From NCBI GenBank assembly GCA_963556695.1, contig CAUWAG010000018.1, positions 3,906,001 to 3,970,000 on the forward strand: 64,000 nt of DNA, given 5' to 3'. Shown here in pieces: positions 22,624-33,980 of this stretch. A model generated the notes under the pieces. That model made no database searches. It was given only the letters and a program-made list of their open reading frames with translations, and had not been told where the DNA came from. Positions within the stretch are counted from its first letter, which is position 1. Every line of letters begins with the position of its first letter. The position numbers and the translations under genes were made by a program. This stretch comes from Anthostomella pinea (Eukaryota > Ascomycota > Sordariomycetes > Xylariales > Xylariaceae).

Positions 22624-23363
22624 ATGGCCATGGCATTCCCAAATATCTACCATCACCGAAAGGTAGCTGATACCTCGGCGAAAGGCTGTGAACTGTGTTA
22701 TAAACCCAGTACAAGTGTCCTGGTCACACCCGAGAACAAGGTCGGTCATGAAGCTCGCTCACATCCTTTGACGCCACATTCAATCTGACCGGCTTCCCCC
22801 CAGGACTTCTTCTATGTATGTGTTGGTCACTTGAAGGAGAAGGGCTTCTGCTCGCCCATCATCGACCATGAGGCCATAGCAGCCAAGAAGAAAGAGATGG
22901 ACGAAGAGATTGAGAGAGTGAAGAAGGAGTACGAGGACAAGCAGCGCAAGAAGAATGAGAAGCAAGCCGAGAAGGAGAACGACAAGAAAGACGGAAAAGA
23001 TAAGGATGGCGAGATAGATACCCAGAAGGAGGAGAAGACCGAGAAGAAGGATGAATCAAAGCCGGAAAACGAGGTAGCCGTCCCATCAGCTATTTTTGAC
23101 GACGTCCTCGACTAATATAGTCGCAGGATAAGGGAGACGTCAAATCCCCACCAAAAGCCGAAGACGAACCCCGAGTCTTCGCATTGCAAAGGTAATACTA
23201 AGAGCTAGTCCGAGGACATGGCTTACCCTCTCTGACAGCGGCTTATAGGACCTTCTACCAACAACGAGTTGATCGCAAACGCCAAGCCGAGATGGCCAGG
23301 CGAAATCGTGAACGCCTGAGTAATCCTAATTTCTTCCCCTCCGTGCCCAAAGATCAACCTTGA
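22624..23363 (+). CDS. VFA1: VPS4-associated protein 1 (Vfa1-like)
   Basis: Four exons are proposed, 22624-22740, 22804-23073, 23127-23191 and 23249-23363, with introns of 63, 53 and 57 bp, giving 188 residues. Seen: an N-terminal Cys motif (CELCYKPSTSVLVTPENKDFFYVCVGHLKEKGFC) typical of the family, a long charged Lys/Glu coiled-coil-like linker (KKKEMDEEIERVKKEYEDKQRKK), and a C-terminal basic amphipathic segment (LQRTFYQQRVDRKRQAEMARRN). Vfa1 binds and regulates the ESCRT AAA-ATPase Vps4 at endosomes. The third exon depends on reading GTAGCC...GTCGCAG as an intron, whose CTAAT branch site otherwise supplies a stop. Without that splice the protein would end at 23115 and lose its C-terminal segment, so this could be a retained-intron isoform. 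Confidence 0.88.
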
Positions 23364-24526
23364 GGCTCAATATATGCGACAGCCACATGTCAATCAGAGC
23401 GGTTAATTTGAGGGTCTACTCTCGTGCCGATCCTAGTCTAGATCTGGTAGCTCCATCGGAGACTCGAGGACACCGTCTTGCGCAGAGCTAGATGCCATCT
23501 CCATGGACGTGCACAGGAGTCTGCGAGGCAGCTGCATCGTCTGGGCGTACATGGTACTTCTGAAGTATGTACCACATCCGGCCATAGAGCACAGGGCTTG
23601 CTGTTGCTTAGCCGGTGACAGCTTACTTACTTTCAGCTACACTTGTTATTGGCCTGGTGAGCAGTCATACTTCTCGGTCAATACAATTGGTTAATGTGTC
23701 GGATGCCACGCCTTTGCACATGGAGGGGCGGTGCGGGCCTACACATCGACTACTCGTCATGCACTCACCCTTCACTTTTCCAAATACGGCAAATCGTTCG
23801 CGATACACCCAGCGATCTGCTCTAAGCGCACCCCATGTACTTTACTGCTGCCTATCTAACATGCCGGTCTGCTAGTGTGCTTGTCAAGCTGAAGTACTAA
23901 GCTTACCAACTTGGTACTTTCCTGCCCGTTGATGCGAGGCGTACGAGATGAAAACGCTATTGGACGAACTTTTTATATGATTATGCCCTTCAACGGGTCA
24001 AGCCCTACAAGACGCCTCGAGGTAAGTGCCGCAATGGCACTTCCCGGCTCTAACCACTACGAGGCTCTACGCCGCACGCGTACCACTCCACCGGGCCGCC
24101 ATCATGCAATAGTTCGGTGGACTTCGTGCTTCAGAATCGCCAGCTATTCTCAAAGACTGCCTCGGACCATTCTTTCTATGAGCTGGGCTCACTGCCAGCG
24201 CATGGCTTCCCCGCTTCATCATTCTGACAACGACCTGTACCGCTTCACTGCAGCGGAGTGATATGCAAACCCAAGGCAGATTAGTGCTTACTTTTGCGTC
24301 AGCCTACAGACACCCACCGCAGGGAGACAGGGTGGTCTGATGATACTCCAAGTGGTGGGCAATCAGAAGATGCATACCGTTACAGTCAAGTACATGTTGG
24401 TCACCATCCGCTTCTTCTTCGAGCAACATCTAAGCACGCCATCGCTGCAGGCCTCTAGTGAGCACCAGCCAACAGACTGGTGGGAAACAGCTGGCAGCTA
24501 ATGCTCCCGTTGCATGGTCGCAACCA

Positions 24527-24580
24527 ACAACCATACGTGCGTATGGTTGTGCGGCCTTATACGCACAAACCATAAGTACA
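24527..24580. repeat. Competing inverted repeats
   Basis: The eleven bases ACAACCATACG are followed after TG by their exact inverse complement (24527-24550). The second arm then continues as TATGGTTGTGCG, which can instead pair, with a one-base bulge, with CGCACAAACCATA at about 24561-24573. The two hairpins are mutually exclusive. Confidence 0.6.
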
Positions 24581-26884
24581 GGCTACCTTTTCGAAGGATG
24601 GCAGGTGGCTGGAAGTCAGCCTTGCAGCATGTAGCACGAAGCTAACTCGGGTTTCGTCAATCTGGGTCGGCATCGTCGTTCTATGGCGGCCAGCCCTGGG
24701 CCATCTGTGTAACGCAACAACGCATCTCACAGGACTTTGTCCTATCCTGGACCGAACTGCCGGGCCACGCCCTTCACTCCCAACCGCCCCGTCCTCCTCA
24801 CAGGGCGCAGTTGTCACATCTGCCCAACCGACCGCGCTTCGGGTGAACAAGGAATGCAATGCTTTTGAGCCCAGACGCCTGCCAAGCCAGCTTACTACTT
24901 GCGCCTCCAGTGTACTGTTTATTTGTCCTCATTTCCCTATTCCCTCGCGCGGCGGAACTTGCCAGGACTGGAACTTCTCGGCTTACGGTAATCGCTGCTC
25001 ACCATCGCTTACGGTCCGGTCGGGACATCCCATACTGCGGGGCCATCTCACGCAACCCATAACCCATGTGAAAAAGTATTTGCCTCTTGCTAGTGCTGAC
25101 GGTCTTGATCAGTACACACCAGCCCCGGGAGTGAACGTAGGTCAGGCCTACAGTCACACCATGGGGCGGTCAGCGAACGAACTGTCAAATTACCAGCACA
25201 CGAAAGCCGCTGCTGCAACTCGCTTCTGGTGGCTTGACGAACACCCGAAGTCGGTGAAGAACATACCGAATGAGACACACTCAGCTCCTCAGCACTGGGC
25301 GTGATATGAAGGTCTACCGGTACTATTAGACCAGGGAGAGTTCACAGACAAGTGTGGACTAGGCTGCTTGCTTTCTTACTGTGCCCCCCGAAAACCATGA
25401 CCTTGACCGGCCGGCCCTCTCACTGTTGGGTACCAGCAACACGTTCTTGCGATCCTAAAGTGAACTCAGCCCTGACCACTCGTACCTTTCGCGTCGAGAC
25501 CGCCACCTCAACAACGGCTTCATGTTGTGTTACCGTCCACCTTCACCATAAGCGCGTCTCGTCAACAGCGTCCACTGCCCGACATGGCCCCAGTTCTCGT
25601 CGTCTGCACTATTGGTACCCAGCCAGCATCAGCAGTGTCAGCGGCAACTTTATATGCGAATTCGAACAAGCATATACGTCTCATGCTGGCAGATCCTCGT
25701 CCACATCTATGCTCGATGCCATCGAATGAACCAGAGCCACCAATCACGTTCGGCTTCATCCCTCCTGACCAGGGCCTTTTGTTCTAGAAGACCAGGGGAA
25801 GGACTCCCGTCAGATCTATCATCTGGCGAGATAAATTACTTTTCCGGCCCCCCCCCGCTGCCCTCCCTGGCTGATCGACCGGGCATCGAGCGCAATTCGC
25901 AAGTAGCGATCATACCGCGGGCTGACCCGATGATGCATCTCGAATCACACCGCCACACCGAGACTGTATTCTAGGGAACCACTACTAGCAGACAAGGCTG
26001 CCTGTCATCAGTGTTCATCTCCGCCCGCCCTATTTGTGTCGGACACACCCCCTTCGCTGGTAACGAGTACGTGTACATGTTACATGAACCGTGGGGAGCC
26101 CCTGAGCTACATGAATGCATATGGGACATCGCAGCTACTAGGTAGATTTTTCACATTCGCGCCCTCTGGCTCTGAGAGGGATCCCCGGGTTATAGGAGAA
26201 CAAATCCTTATAAATTACCCTGTCGAGACTCCTAAAGCGTGTTTTTAATAGTTTGCTTGTAGGTGTCTTTGCGATTTTTGCGATTCATTTATTCAGGGTT
26301 GACATGTACAGGTGCTCTGCTGGCGCGTGATACAAGAAGGGCTACGAATCGAATGCTCCCGCATAGGTGTGAACCATGTGCGCACCCCCAACCTGCGAGC
26401 GCCGAGTTGTCGTCTGGCAGGGGGAATGTTGTCGAGATGTGCAGCACCGTATGCCCGCTGCCGGCACGTCACCCCCGTATGCAGGTCAAAAGCATCCCCG
26501 AAAGGCAAGTCAACTGTATTGATCCCACCTGAACACCAGCAGTGAAGACCATGTACATGACATCAAGACTCCATCAGGCTTTCACTCATGTGCTGACCGA
26601 GCTCACCTTGGGATAAAATACCGCATCCGTCGCTGACTGCAGGGATTTTGCAGGACCGGGAGAACTGCCGGCCAACACCATCCTGGCAGCCCTCGACGCA
26701 CATGCACTGACGGCATTGCCGACTCAAATACGGTACTCTCAGAGGGAGATGTCTCACTTCGCTGGCGTTACACGAATGAGCGAAGATCCCCCGCCACCGT
26801 CGCCATCGCTAACCTCTCGGTCTTTCCCGTGACATATGCAGACAATTTGGCCAAGTGACACAGACAGGGGGGACATCACGGCTT

Positions 26885-28372
26885 GGAACTTTAAAGGGGG
26901 GATTCATGCTGTGTGTTGGTCCATCCGTGCCACTACGTCGGGTTCTCGTTCTCGATAACAAGGAGCAAAAGAACCAACACAAGACGACCTAGCCTTTCGA
27001 TGTACCTGTACCTCTTACTCAAATGGCGAGGGCAAATGCAAATGGGGAACCAACAGCTAACTTGTCAGGCTGACTGCTGGGAACAAAGTTCCCTTTCAGC
27101 TGAACACAGACAATAGCAAGAAAAAGTTCTCGTCGAGTGGTCCCCGGCCACGTGGGTTTTGGGTGCATCTGCGGAACTTTCCCCCTTTTTCCTGCCATCG
27201 CATATAACTCACCGACATCGACGATGGATGGAACCAGCACTTGTGTGTAGAAAAGACATTGCATGCGGCGATACAAGATAATCTGCGAATAGTGGATAAA
27301 TGTAACAATTCCAATCAAATATCCCACCAGCATGCGCCGTATTCGTACACGTAACACAAGGCAGACAAACCGCGTCTCCCGCAACATCGGTCTCAGGCAG
27401 CCAGGATAAACTGGACAGACGAGTGCGGATTGTCTACACACAGGGCTGCTTATTCTGCCTTGGTTGGTAGGTAGGCATGGAACGTCATCATGACCAATTT
27501 GCCCACATCAGGAGATAGGTTATACCTCAATAGTCAGGTATGTAGCCTCAATAGTCAGGTATGTAGCTGTTGTCACGGTATGCCCATGCGAGGCGCATTG
27601 CTGGCAGCAGCAGTTCATCTTCAACCCATGCAGATGGGGCCCTCCTGCCTTCTTTGCAGCAATCCTCACCGAGGAAAAGTTCCTTCGACCTGCGCCGCGC
27701 GGCGCGCAATTGCAAGAGAACCTCAATCTTTCGCGCCGCTCTGCTCCCTGCTCTCTCTATATTGCCAATGCGCGCGTGCGGCACCGCGTGCGACCAACCA
27801 GTGGGTAGTGAGGAGCGGAACAGTGCCCATGGTATCATTGATGATGGAACTTTCATGCCCTGCGTCCTCTGTGGGAAGATACCCGGTTATCGGTCGTTTG
27901 CGCCATTGGCCGGGTCCCCAACGACGGCGCGCGGCACGACAGGGAGCGAGAGATGGAAATTGCGATCCCGTGGAACTTTCAAGGACCGGGATGCGGGCGC
28001 TGCTAAGGTAGGTAATAGAGGGTACGGGGAAGGGCGGAAGAGGGATGCCACTTGCCACTTGCGAGGACGCGAGGACGCGAGGAGCAAGCAAGGCGAGGCA
28101 CGCCCCGTGTCGAGCCCTACGTACGTAGGTATGGTAGGCAGTAAGCCGTGCGGCTGAGCGGCAGAACTTTTCCCAGTCGGTCTAGCAGAAGTTCGAAATC
28201 GTACGTGAGTGGCGGGTTCAAATTGCAAAAAATGTCCGGCCGCACGCGCCGCGGAGATCCAATATCCTTACATCGGCATCGACAATTTGAGTGTCCGAAA
28301 GACGACCAACTTTGGCGCGCGTCACGGACCTGAGGTGGTAGAGCAAGGGAGAAGGGCCGGTGGTGGAACTTT
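26885..28372. promoter_or_regulatory. Cluster of GGAACTTT octamers
   Basis: Exact copies (either strand) start at 26885, 27085, 27173, 27676, 27846, 27972 and 28365. One-mismatch copies start at about 27123, 28163 and 28576. Several extend to a near-palindrome GGAACTTTTCC. A given octamer is expected about 0.05 times in 1.5 kb on two strands. The sites lie in a gene-free convergent region. Confidence 0.5.
27525..27566. repeat. 21-bp tandem duplication
   Basis: Two identical units beginning CCTCAATAGTCAGG start at 27525 and 27546. The second copy runs into GTAGCTG. Confidence 0.8.
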
Positions 28373-29025
28373 TCCATCGGCAAGGATGATACAGGGGAAG
28401 GCCGAATACTGAACTGGGGTTCATTCCCGTGGTGTGACAAGAGAGATCTGACAGGGCCAGGACCTCGATGGAACTATGAATAAGCCCTAAGATGGGGGGT
28501 TTGATAGGGGGGACGGGGTCGCTTTGTGGCACGGGTCTGCCTTGGATGCGCCCGAGGTTCGAGGAGCGAGCGAAGAAGAGTTCCCTGGTTTCCCGATTTG
28601 GAAAATGCTGGTTTCCCGATTTAGAAAGTTTAGGGTGGGTGGAAGAAAGTCAGTGAATCGGCAACGCCCCGTGACTGGTTGGTTACATGGCTCGCGATGT
28701 ACCTGGTCAAATTGCAACAAGCTGTGAGCTTCACGTGTGTGCCACTCTCGGCTCGAGGCCTTGAACTCGGCGGCGGGTTAGGTGACAATACTCGCAGTCG
28801 GACAGAAGGAACGTCACGAAAAAGCTGTATAGTTGGTTATTGAGTACCAGCTCCTACCCCCAGCTATCGCTGTCAGCCTGATAGGATTCTAGTCGTAGCT
28901 ATAGGAAGCCAATGACGTAAGGGACGACTGGACGAAGCCCCTGAAGCAACAGTGCAACTTACAAGAGTCGACGTCGTGTGACTCGTGTCAACAAAGTACC
29001 CTATCCACAAGCAGCTGACTCCTTC

Positions 29026-30252
29026 TCACAAGTTCCCGCTCTGTCCCGAAACCCCCCTACGGCCGCCGCCGTCAGGCCGGGGCGCCACCTCGTCCACCCG
29101 GCTCCGGTTCAGCGAGAACGCGGGCACCACCCATTCCCGGCAGCTGCACTTCAGACCCTGCCAAGCGAAGCGGCCAACGGTCGCGCCGCACTTGGAGTTG
29201 GGGCAAATCAACCGGCCGTCCAGCGCGCCGTCCTCCAGCATCGGACGCATCCAGGACAAGGTGTCGATGAAGATGTGAGCGCAGTGGCCGCTCTGGGCCT
29301 CCCCGACGGGAGCGTGCGGCACCAGGAACTTCGGCGTTGCCAGCATACGTCTGCACTTCTTGCACCGAACCTCGTTGCCCCCCTGTTCCTGCGCCTCTGG
29401 TCCTCCTCCCGCCGTTGTTGGTTGATCCACCTCGTCCCCGAAACGGATGTGATCAGCTTCCGGCGCCATGTGCATATCCCGAGCGTCCTTCAACATCCTG
29501 TCGTACAGCCACTTCTGGTACGTGGGGTGGCGCTCCACCGCGCCGTCGTCCTCGGCCGGGCAACCCATCTCCCACCACAGCTCCAATTGCTCCATGAAGC
29601 CGTCGTTGGGTTCTGCATGAGATCGGACCTCGCGCACGCAGTCCAGAGCCTTCTGGACGGCTTCCTTGGCCGTCTCACGTCGCTGCGAGGTCGCTGCGGC
29701 TGAGGGTACGAACGGCCTGCCCCCGAAGCGGTGCGGGTACTTGTACAGAAGGTAGGCAACCACGCAGCTCACGGAACGTGACTTGCCCATGACGCAGTGC
29801 ACGTAGACTCCACCGGGGCTGGGTGGCGGCGAGGTTGCTCCATCCTGCGCTGTTGTCGGTGTGTTGTCCGAAGACTTAGTTCCATCTGCGACGCTTTGCG
29901 GCGGGTACAGACCGCTGTCGATGAAGCGGACGGCGGCCGGCAGATGGGAGAGGAGATCGGACTCCTCGAGGTCGTCAATGTCAATGCTCATGTGCTTGAA
30001 GCGCTTGCCCTCCTCGCTCCACTTGTCGAAAGACCACTTGATGAGAGAGAGAACGTGCGTGATGTTATTATCATACAAATGGTTCCGGTAGGATTCGATG
30101 TTGAGAATCCAGAGCCTGCACGTTCTTTATCAGTCACATCCCTATCGCCAGCAAGATGTTGCTGAGCAAGTAAGACACGGAGGAATGGCCGGAGATATTT
30201 ACCCTCCAACAAACAAGTTGGCATCCCCTGGGATCCTGGACATGGACGACAT
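29026..30252 (-). CDS. YVH1: Dual-specificity phosphatase Yvh1
   Basis: Two exons are proposed, 30252-30203 and 30115-29026, with an 87 bp intron (donor GTAAAT, acceptor GTGCAG), giving 379 residues. Seen: the family's start MSSMSRIPGDANLFVGGLWILN joined across the splice, YDNNITHVLSLI, IDIDDLEESDLL with the general-acid Asp region, the phosphatase loop VHCVMGKSRS (HC-x5-R), and a C-terminal zinc-binding domain with CKKC near its start and CPNSKC and CSC near the end. Yvh1 acts in the release of Mrt4 from pre-60S ribosomes, a role carried by the zinc domain, and in growth and sporulation. Compared with yeast, a 30-residue Ser/Thr/Pro-rich insert precedes the catalytic loop. A second in-frame ATG nine bases downstream of the first is an alternative start. 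Confidence 0.92.
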
Positions 30253-31865
30253 GTTGCCAGTATGCGGGGACTATGCAGTTCAGTGTTGCTCTCATGGGAA
30301 GTCTGAGTTATTATGAATTGGTATGCTTAGGTAGATAGGTAGCGAGGACTGTGGCCTTCATCCCAGAACTGCGTGGCTGGAGGCTCCCTTAAGTATGAGG
30401 GACTGCAAGATATAGCTGACAAAGGCGTGATGTGGTGTGCCGTACTATGAAACTCACGACCTCTGAAATCTTTGTCTGTGTCATATGGTCCGTTCCATGC
30501 TTCTAGAGCTCCAATGGAAGTTCCTAGCTGGAGGTACGCAAGACGGCACGAGAGGCTGAGGCCCGCGAGCCGATTCTCTGGCCGGCAAGCGGGAGTGGCG
30601 TTGTGCAAATCTTGGGCTAGCGTGGGGTAAAGGACGCCAACCTGGATTAGACAAGGGGTCTAATTGGTAGGTATTTCCTTAGGTATTTCTTTTGTAGGGC
30701 TGAATCCTCGGAGTGGCTCCATAAAAGCTACCTACCCAATCAGCATCCGGTACTTGGACTTGGGGTGTGCGGGGCTGCGCTTTGAGATGGAACTTGCGAT
30801 TTCCGTGCAAGAACCAGCCCCCGTTTTCGTGCAACTTCTTGTAGCATGATGCCTTTTCTTTGCAGTAGAGTCCCTTGAACAGTCGTGCAAGTACCTCTGA
30901 CACTAGGTGCAAGGAAGGCCTTTTACTGGGAGCCTAATGTGGCTTGTCTCCAAGCGCGTCTCAAAATACAGCATTGTAGGTCTGAGGCGCTGATAGATTG
31001 ATTTTAATATTTGAACAAGCATTGTGCTACACTGTTGCCTTTGTTCGTGTATCATGATTCATTTATATCTAGAAAGTATCTCTTGTTGCCGTACTTAGGT
31101 CAAACAGCTGTAGTTGTATGTCTGCCTAACACCATGGCGGCCGGGTATATGCTTGTGGCCATCGGATACTTTCCCAGTTCCAATATGGCCAACCTTTTGT
31201 AGCCTTAACGCCTTTCACAATTGATGCAAGGCACGTACCGTCAGCCTATTTATGCTACCCCAGCGGCCACATCCTCCAAGGAATGCGTGCCTTTCTTTCA
31301 CGTCACTCCGCAGCACAGCGGTATCGAGCCTTAGCAGCCTCCAACGGCAGTAAGCCAATGCTGGCTCTAGTGAGCAGCCTTTGAGCCTGTGTGGTCGAGC
31401 AGAGCAGCGAAGGGTACCGGACACCTCTCTGTCGCGGCAAGACATGAGAATTGGTGGACATGCAATCGTGCCGTCAGCAAGCAGCGCCGCTCGTAAACCA
31501 ACCACTGACATTCAAGCCTCCCACACCCTGGACCCGCAGTACATGGGGGACCGACTTGACGGGCAACGGGAGAGCCTGAAGTTGGCCGACACGGCATGCA
31601 TCACATCCGTGCCACCGCAAGACACCCAGCACCCAACTGCTTCAGGGTCGGAAGACGGCACAGTAGACCGACACGAATTTCGGAATTCGCTGTGAGGCGG
31701 TGCTGCTGCAATACCGCTCAGGCTCTATATGCACCGCTGCGGAGAAGCAACTGCAACATCAGCCATCAGCTGCGTGATTCGACCGGCAAATGTGGTTGCC
31801 CACGACGCGACCCCCCTCGGCAAGCACGCATGCCATAACTGACGCATCAATCAATAACAAACCGC
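30253..31865. other. Upstream region of YVH1 and 3' flank of the C2H2 regulator
   Basis: The left part should hold the YVH1 promoter. GTAGGTA-type words occur at about 30331-30345 and 30660. Frames inside are short and unrecognised. Confidence 0.4.
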
Positions 31866-33950
31866 TCAGCGTGGTTGCGGGGGGTCTTCCTCCAGCATGC
31901 ATGCGTTCTCCAGCATGTTGGTCCATTTCCCGCTCGTTCCAGCATGGCTGTGCTTGAGATGTTGGCGGAAATGGTCGGCACGAAAGAACTTCTTGCTCGA
32001 ATTGCATTCACGGAATTTGTGTACATCCTGAAGATGTCGCAATCGCTCGTCCCAATCCAGCTCTGTGGGATGCCGTGAACGCCCCGCACCACCATTTCGC
32101 GCAAACTCCTCTCCGCAATAACCGCACGAGTCGGCTTCCCCGGGTCTGTTGGTGCTCTCGTGAAACGCTCGGTCGTAGCTAGACATCAAAAGAGCAGAGC
32201 AGGACCAGCTGTGCCGTCTGACATGCAAGCTGTTCTGGTGGCGCTCCGCCTCGTTCTTGTTCTTGAACCTGTTGCCACAGAACGAACATTCATACTGCTT
32301 CTCAGCTTCATGCGTGCTGGAAGATTGTCAGAGACCCGTCATCATACAGGAAGAAGCTACACTCATGCCGGCTACTTTCAGGAACTTACCTGAGTTCTTC
32401 TGCTGTCTCAAATTTTTTCGGCTTCTTAGGACAGCACTCGCACATGAAGAAACCACCCTGAATTTTCGAAATGCTTGCTTTTGGTACTTCGCTTACTTTG
32501 CGGGGTGTTGCGAGTGATCTGTTCTCGTTGCTGAGGTTTCGTTGATGGGGCATGCGAGCTAGAGGGGCGCTCGGCGAAGGAGCGAGAGATAGAGGCGTAT
32601 TGTAGGGTGAATTGTTCATGACTTCAATTGGGGAAAAGCCACCCGAAGATATGCCACTAGGAGATCTTCCACCAAACGAGTTCAAGCTGGAAATGCTAGT
32701 GGTCAACGAGGGTGCTGATACGTAAGAACCGGTTCGTCCTGTAGAGGATACAGACGAGATCGACTCTGGTGGAAGGACACTGAGACGAGGCGTTGGAGAC
32801 GCTCGTGACACACCCTCACGCCGACGGAGTAGCTCGCAGGAACCTGGTACGCCTTGCATCGGGACATCATCGCCGGGCGGCGATGATGCCCGCCTCTTCT
32901 GTCCCACGGTCTGATATTCGGGGCGCATTAAAGAGTCGTCGATATGAAGCCTTCTGATCCCCGATGTTTCTTCCATTGGAAAATCATTATCATCTACACT
33001 GCTGTGCGTAGACATGGTGGCGTCATCACTGTTGTTCCTCCTTGTCCGCGGAAATGGCGATCTATCGACATCCGCAGGGTCTATGGGAGATCGGTACTCT
33101 GCGTTGGAAGCTCCATAGTACGGCATGCTTCGAGGCGAGGCGGTGGCATGTAGTGGAGTTTCTGTAAACCGTACCGGTGAATCGATCAAAGACTTGTCGT
33201 TGGGTCGGATAGCTAGCGACAGCTGTGGCACTTGGGGATGCAGGCGTTGCCCAGCTCGGCCTGGACGAGATACCGCGTCAGCTGAGGAGCTGATGACAGA
33301 CCGCTGGGGTGGCGAACGATTATCGAAAGTGCGTCGTGAATCCAGCTTTTTGAGGAGGTGGTTGTCATAGTCGCTACCACTCGGCCGGTTGAATTGATAT
33401 TGATCGTGGGACATGAATAGCTTCTTGGGCAGGGAATCTTGCGAACTGTAGGGACGCATATTATGTTAGCTTATGCGCTCCCTGGTTGCATATTGTTTAA
33501 CGCCGCCGAGTTCACATACCCAAGTGAGGATATCGTGGAGTTCAAACTATGATAGCCCTCGTCTCTGTGGTTAGGCCGTGCAGCCCTCTGCTCATTCTCC
33601 TGGTTACCGAATCGAGGTCGATCGACCTCGGCGTCACGCTTTGGACTATCCCAGCTCCCACTCGAGTCAATTGAAGGAATCCGGTCGTGTCGGGGTGGAC
33701 CGGGAAAGCCCATTATAGGGACGTATCTCGGCGGTGGTAGAGGGGGAGGCGCATCATCTTCGGCCAGATGGCGGTTGTTGGGTATCGACATTGGAATAGA
33801 AGCAAGGGCGGGAGAGAGACTGGATGACGACGGCACGCGGGACGTGTTGGAACCTCCAGGCTGGTTGAAGCGCTTCGAGCCATCAATGTATATAGCGGGC
33901 GGAGGGCCTCCCGGCTCCCTCGGAGCATATCTTGAAGAAGGTATCTCCAT
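31866..33950 (-). CDS. C2H2 zinc-finger regulator with long disordered N-terminus
   Basis: Three exons are proposed, 33950-33520, 33445-32390 and 32316-31866, with introns of 74 and 73 bp, giving 645 residues. An in-frame ATG at 33980 would add ten residues. Seen: about 470 residues of Pro/Ser/Arg-rich, probably disordered sequence (PPPLPPPRYVP, GSSVSSTGRTGSY-like runs, FGGRSPSGISSGGFSP). A Cys/His-rich C-terminal third follows: FMCECCPKKPKKFETAEEL across a splice into YECSFCGNRFKNKNEAERHQNSLH, then CGYCGEEF, and HLQDVHKFRECNSSKKFFRADHFRQHLKHSHAG. The layout resembles fungal C2H2 transcription factors of unknown role. The DNA target is unknown. It is the last intact gene before the transposon block. 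Confidence 0.75.
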
Positions 33951-33980
33951 ACTTTGTGCTCCTTTTTTCTCCCACAGCAA

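Larger units (their letters stand above)
23364..29025. other. 5.7 kb convergent intergenic region
   Basis: VFA1 ends at the left and YVH1 ends at the right, so neither gene's promoter should be here. No frame is convincing on either strand; plus-strand frames at 24843-25304, 25352-25974 and 27490-28157 overlap one another. Items inside are a set of competing inverted repeats at 24527-24580, a 21-bp tandem duplication at 27525-27566, and a striking cluster of the octamer GGAACTTT between 26885 and 28372. An unseen transcript or a decayed gene is possible. Confidence 0.4.

Noticed and set aside
26885..28372. GGAACTTT cluster as classical heat-shock elements
   Set aside because: Some copies contain GAA-N2-TTC, but the required third inverted GAA unit is missing in most, so the heat-shock reading is not supported.
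28978..29703. A 241-codon plus-strand frame
   Set aside because: It is the antisense of the YVH1 coding exon, whose phosphatase loop and zinc motifs are on the minus strand.
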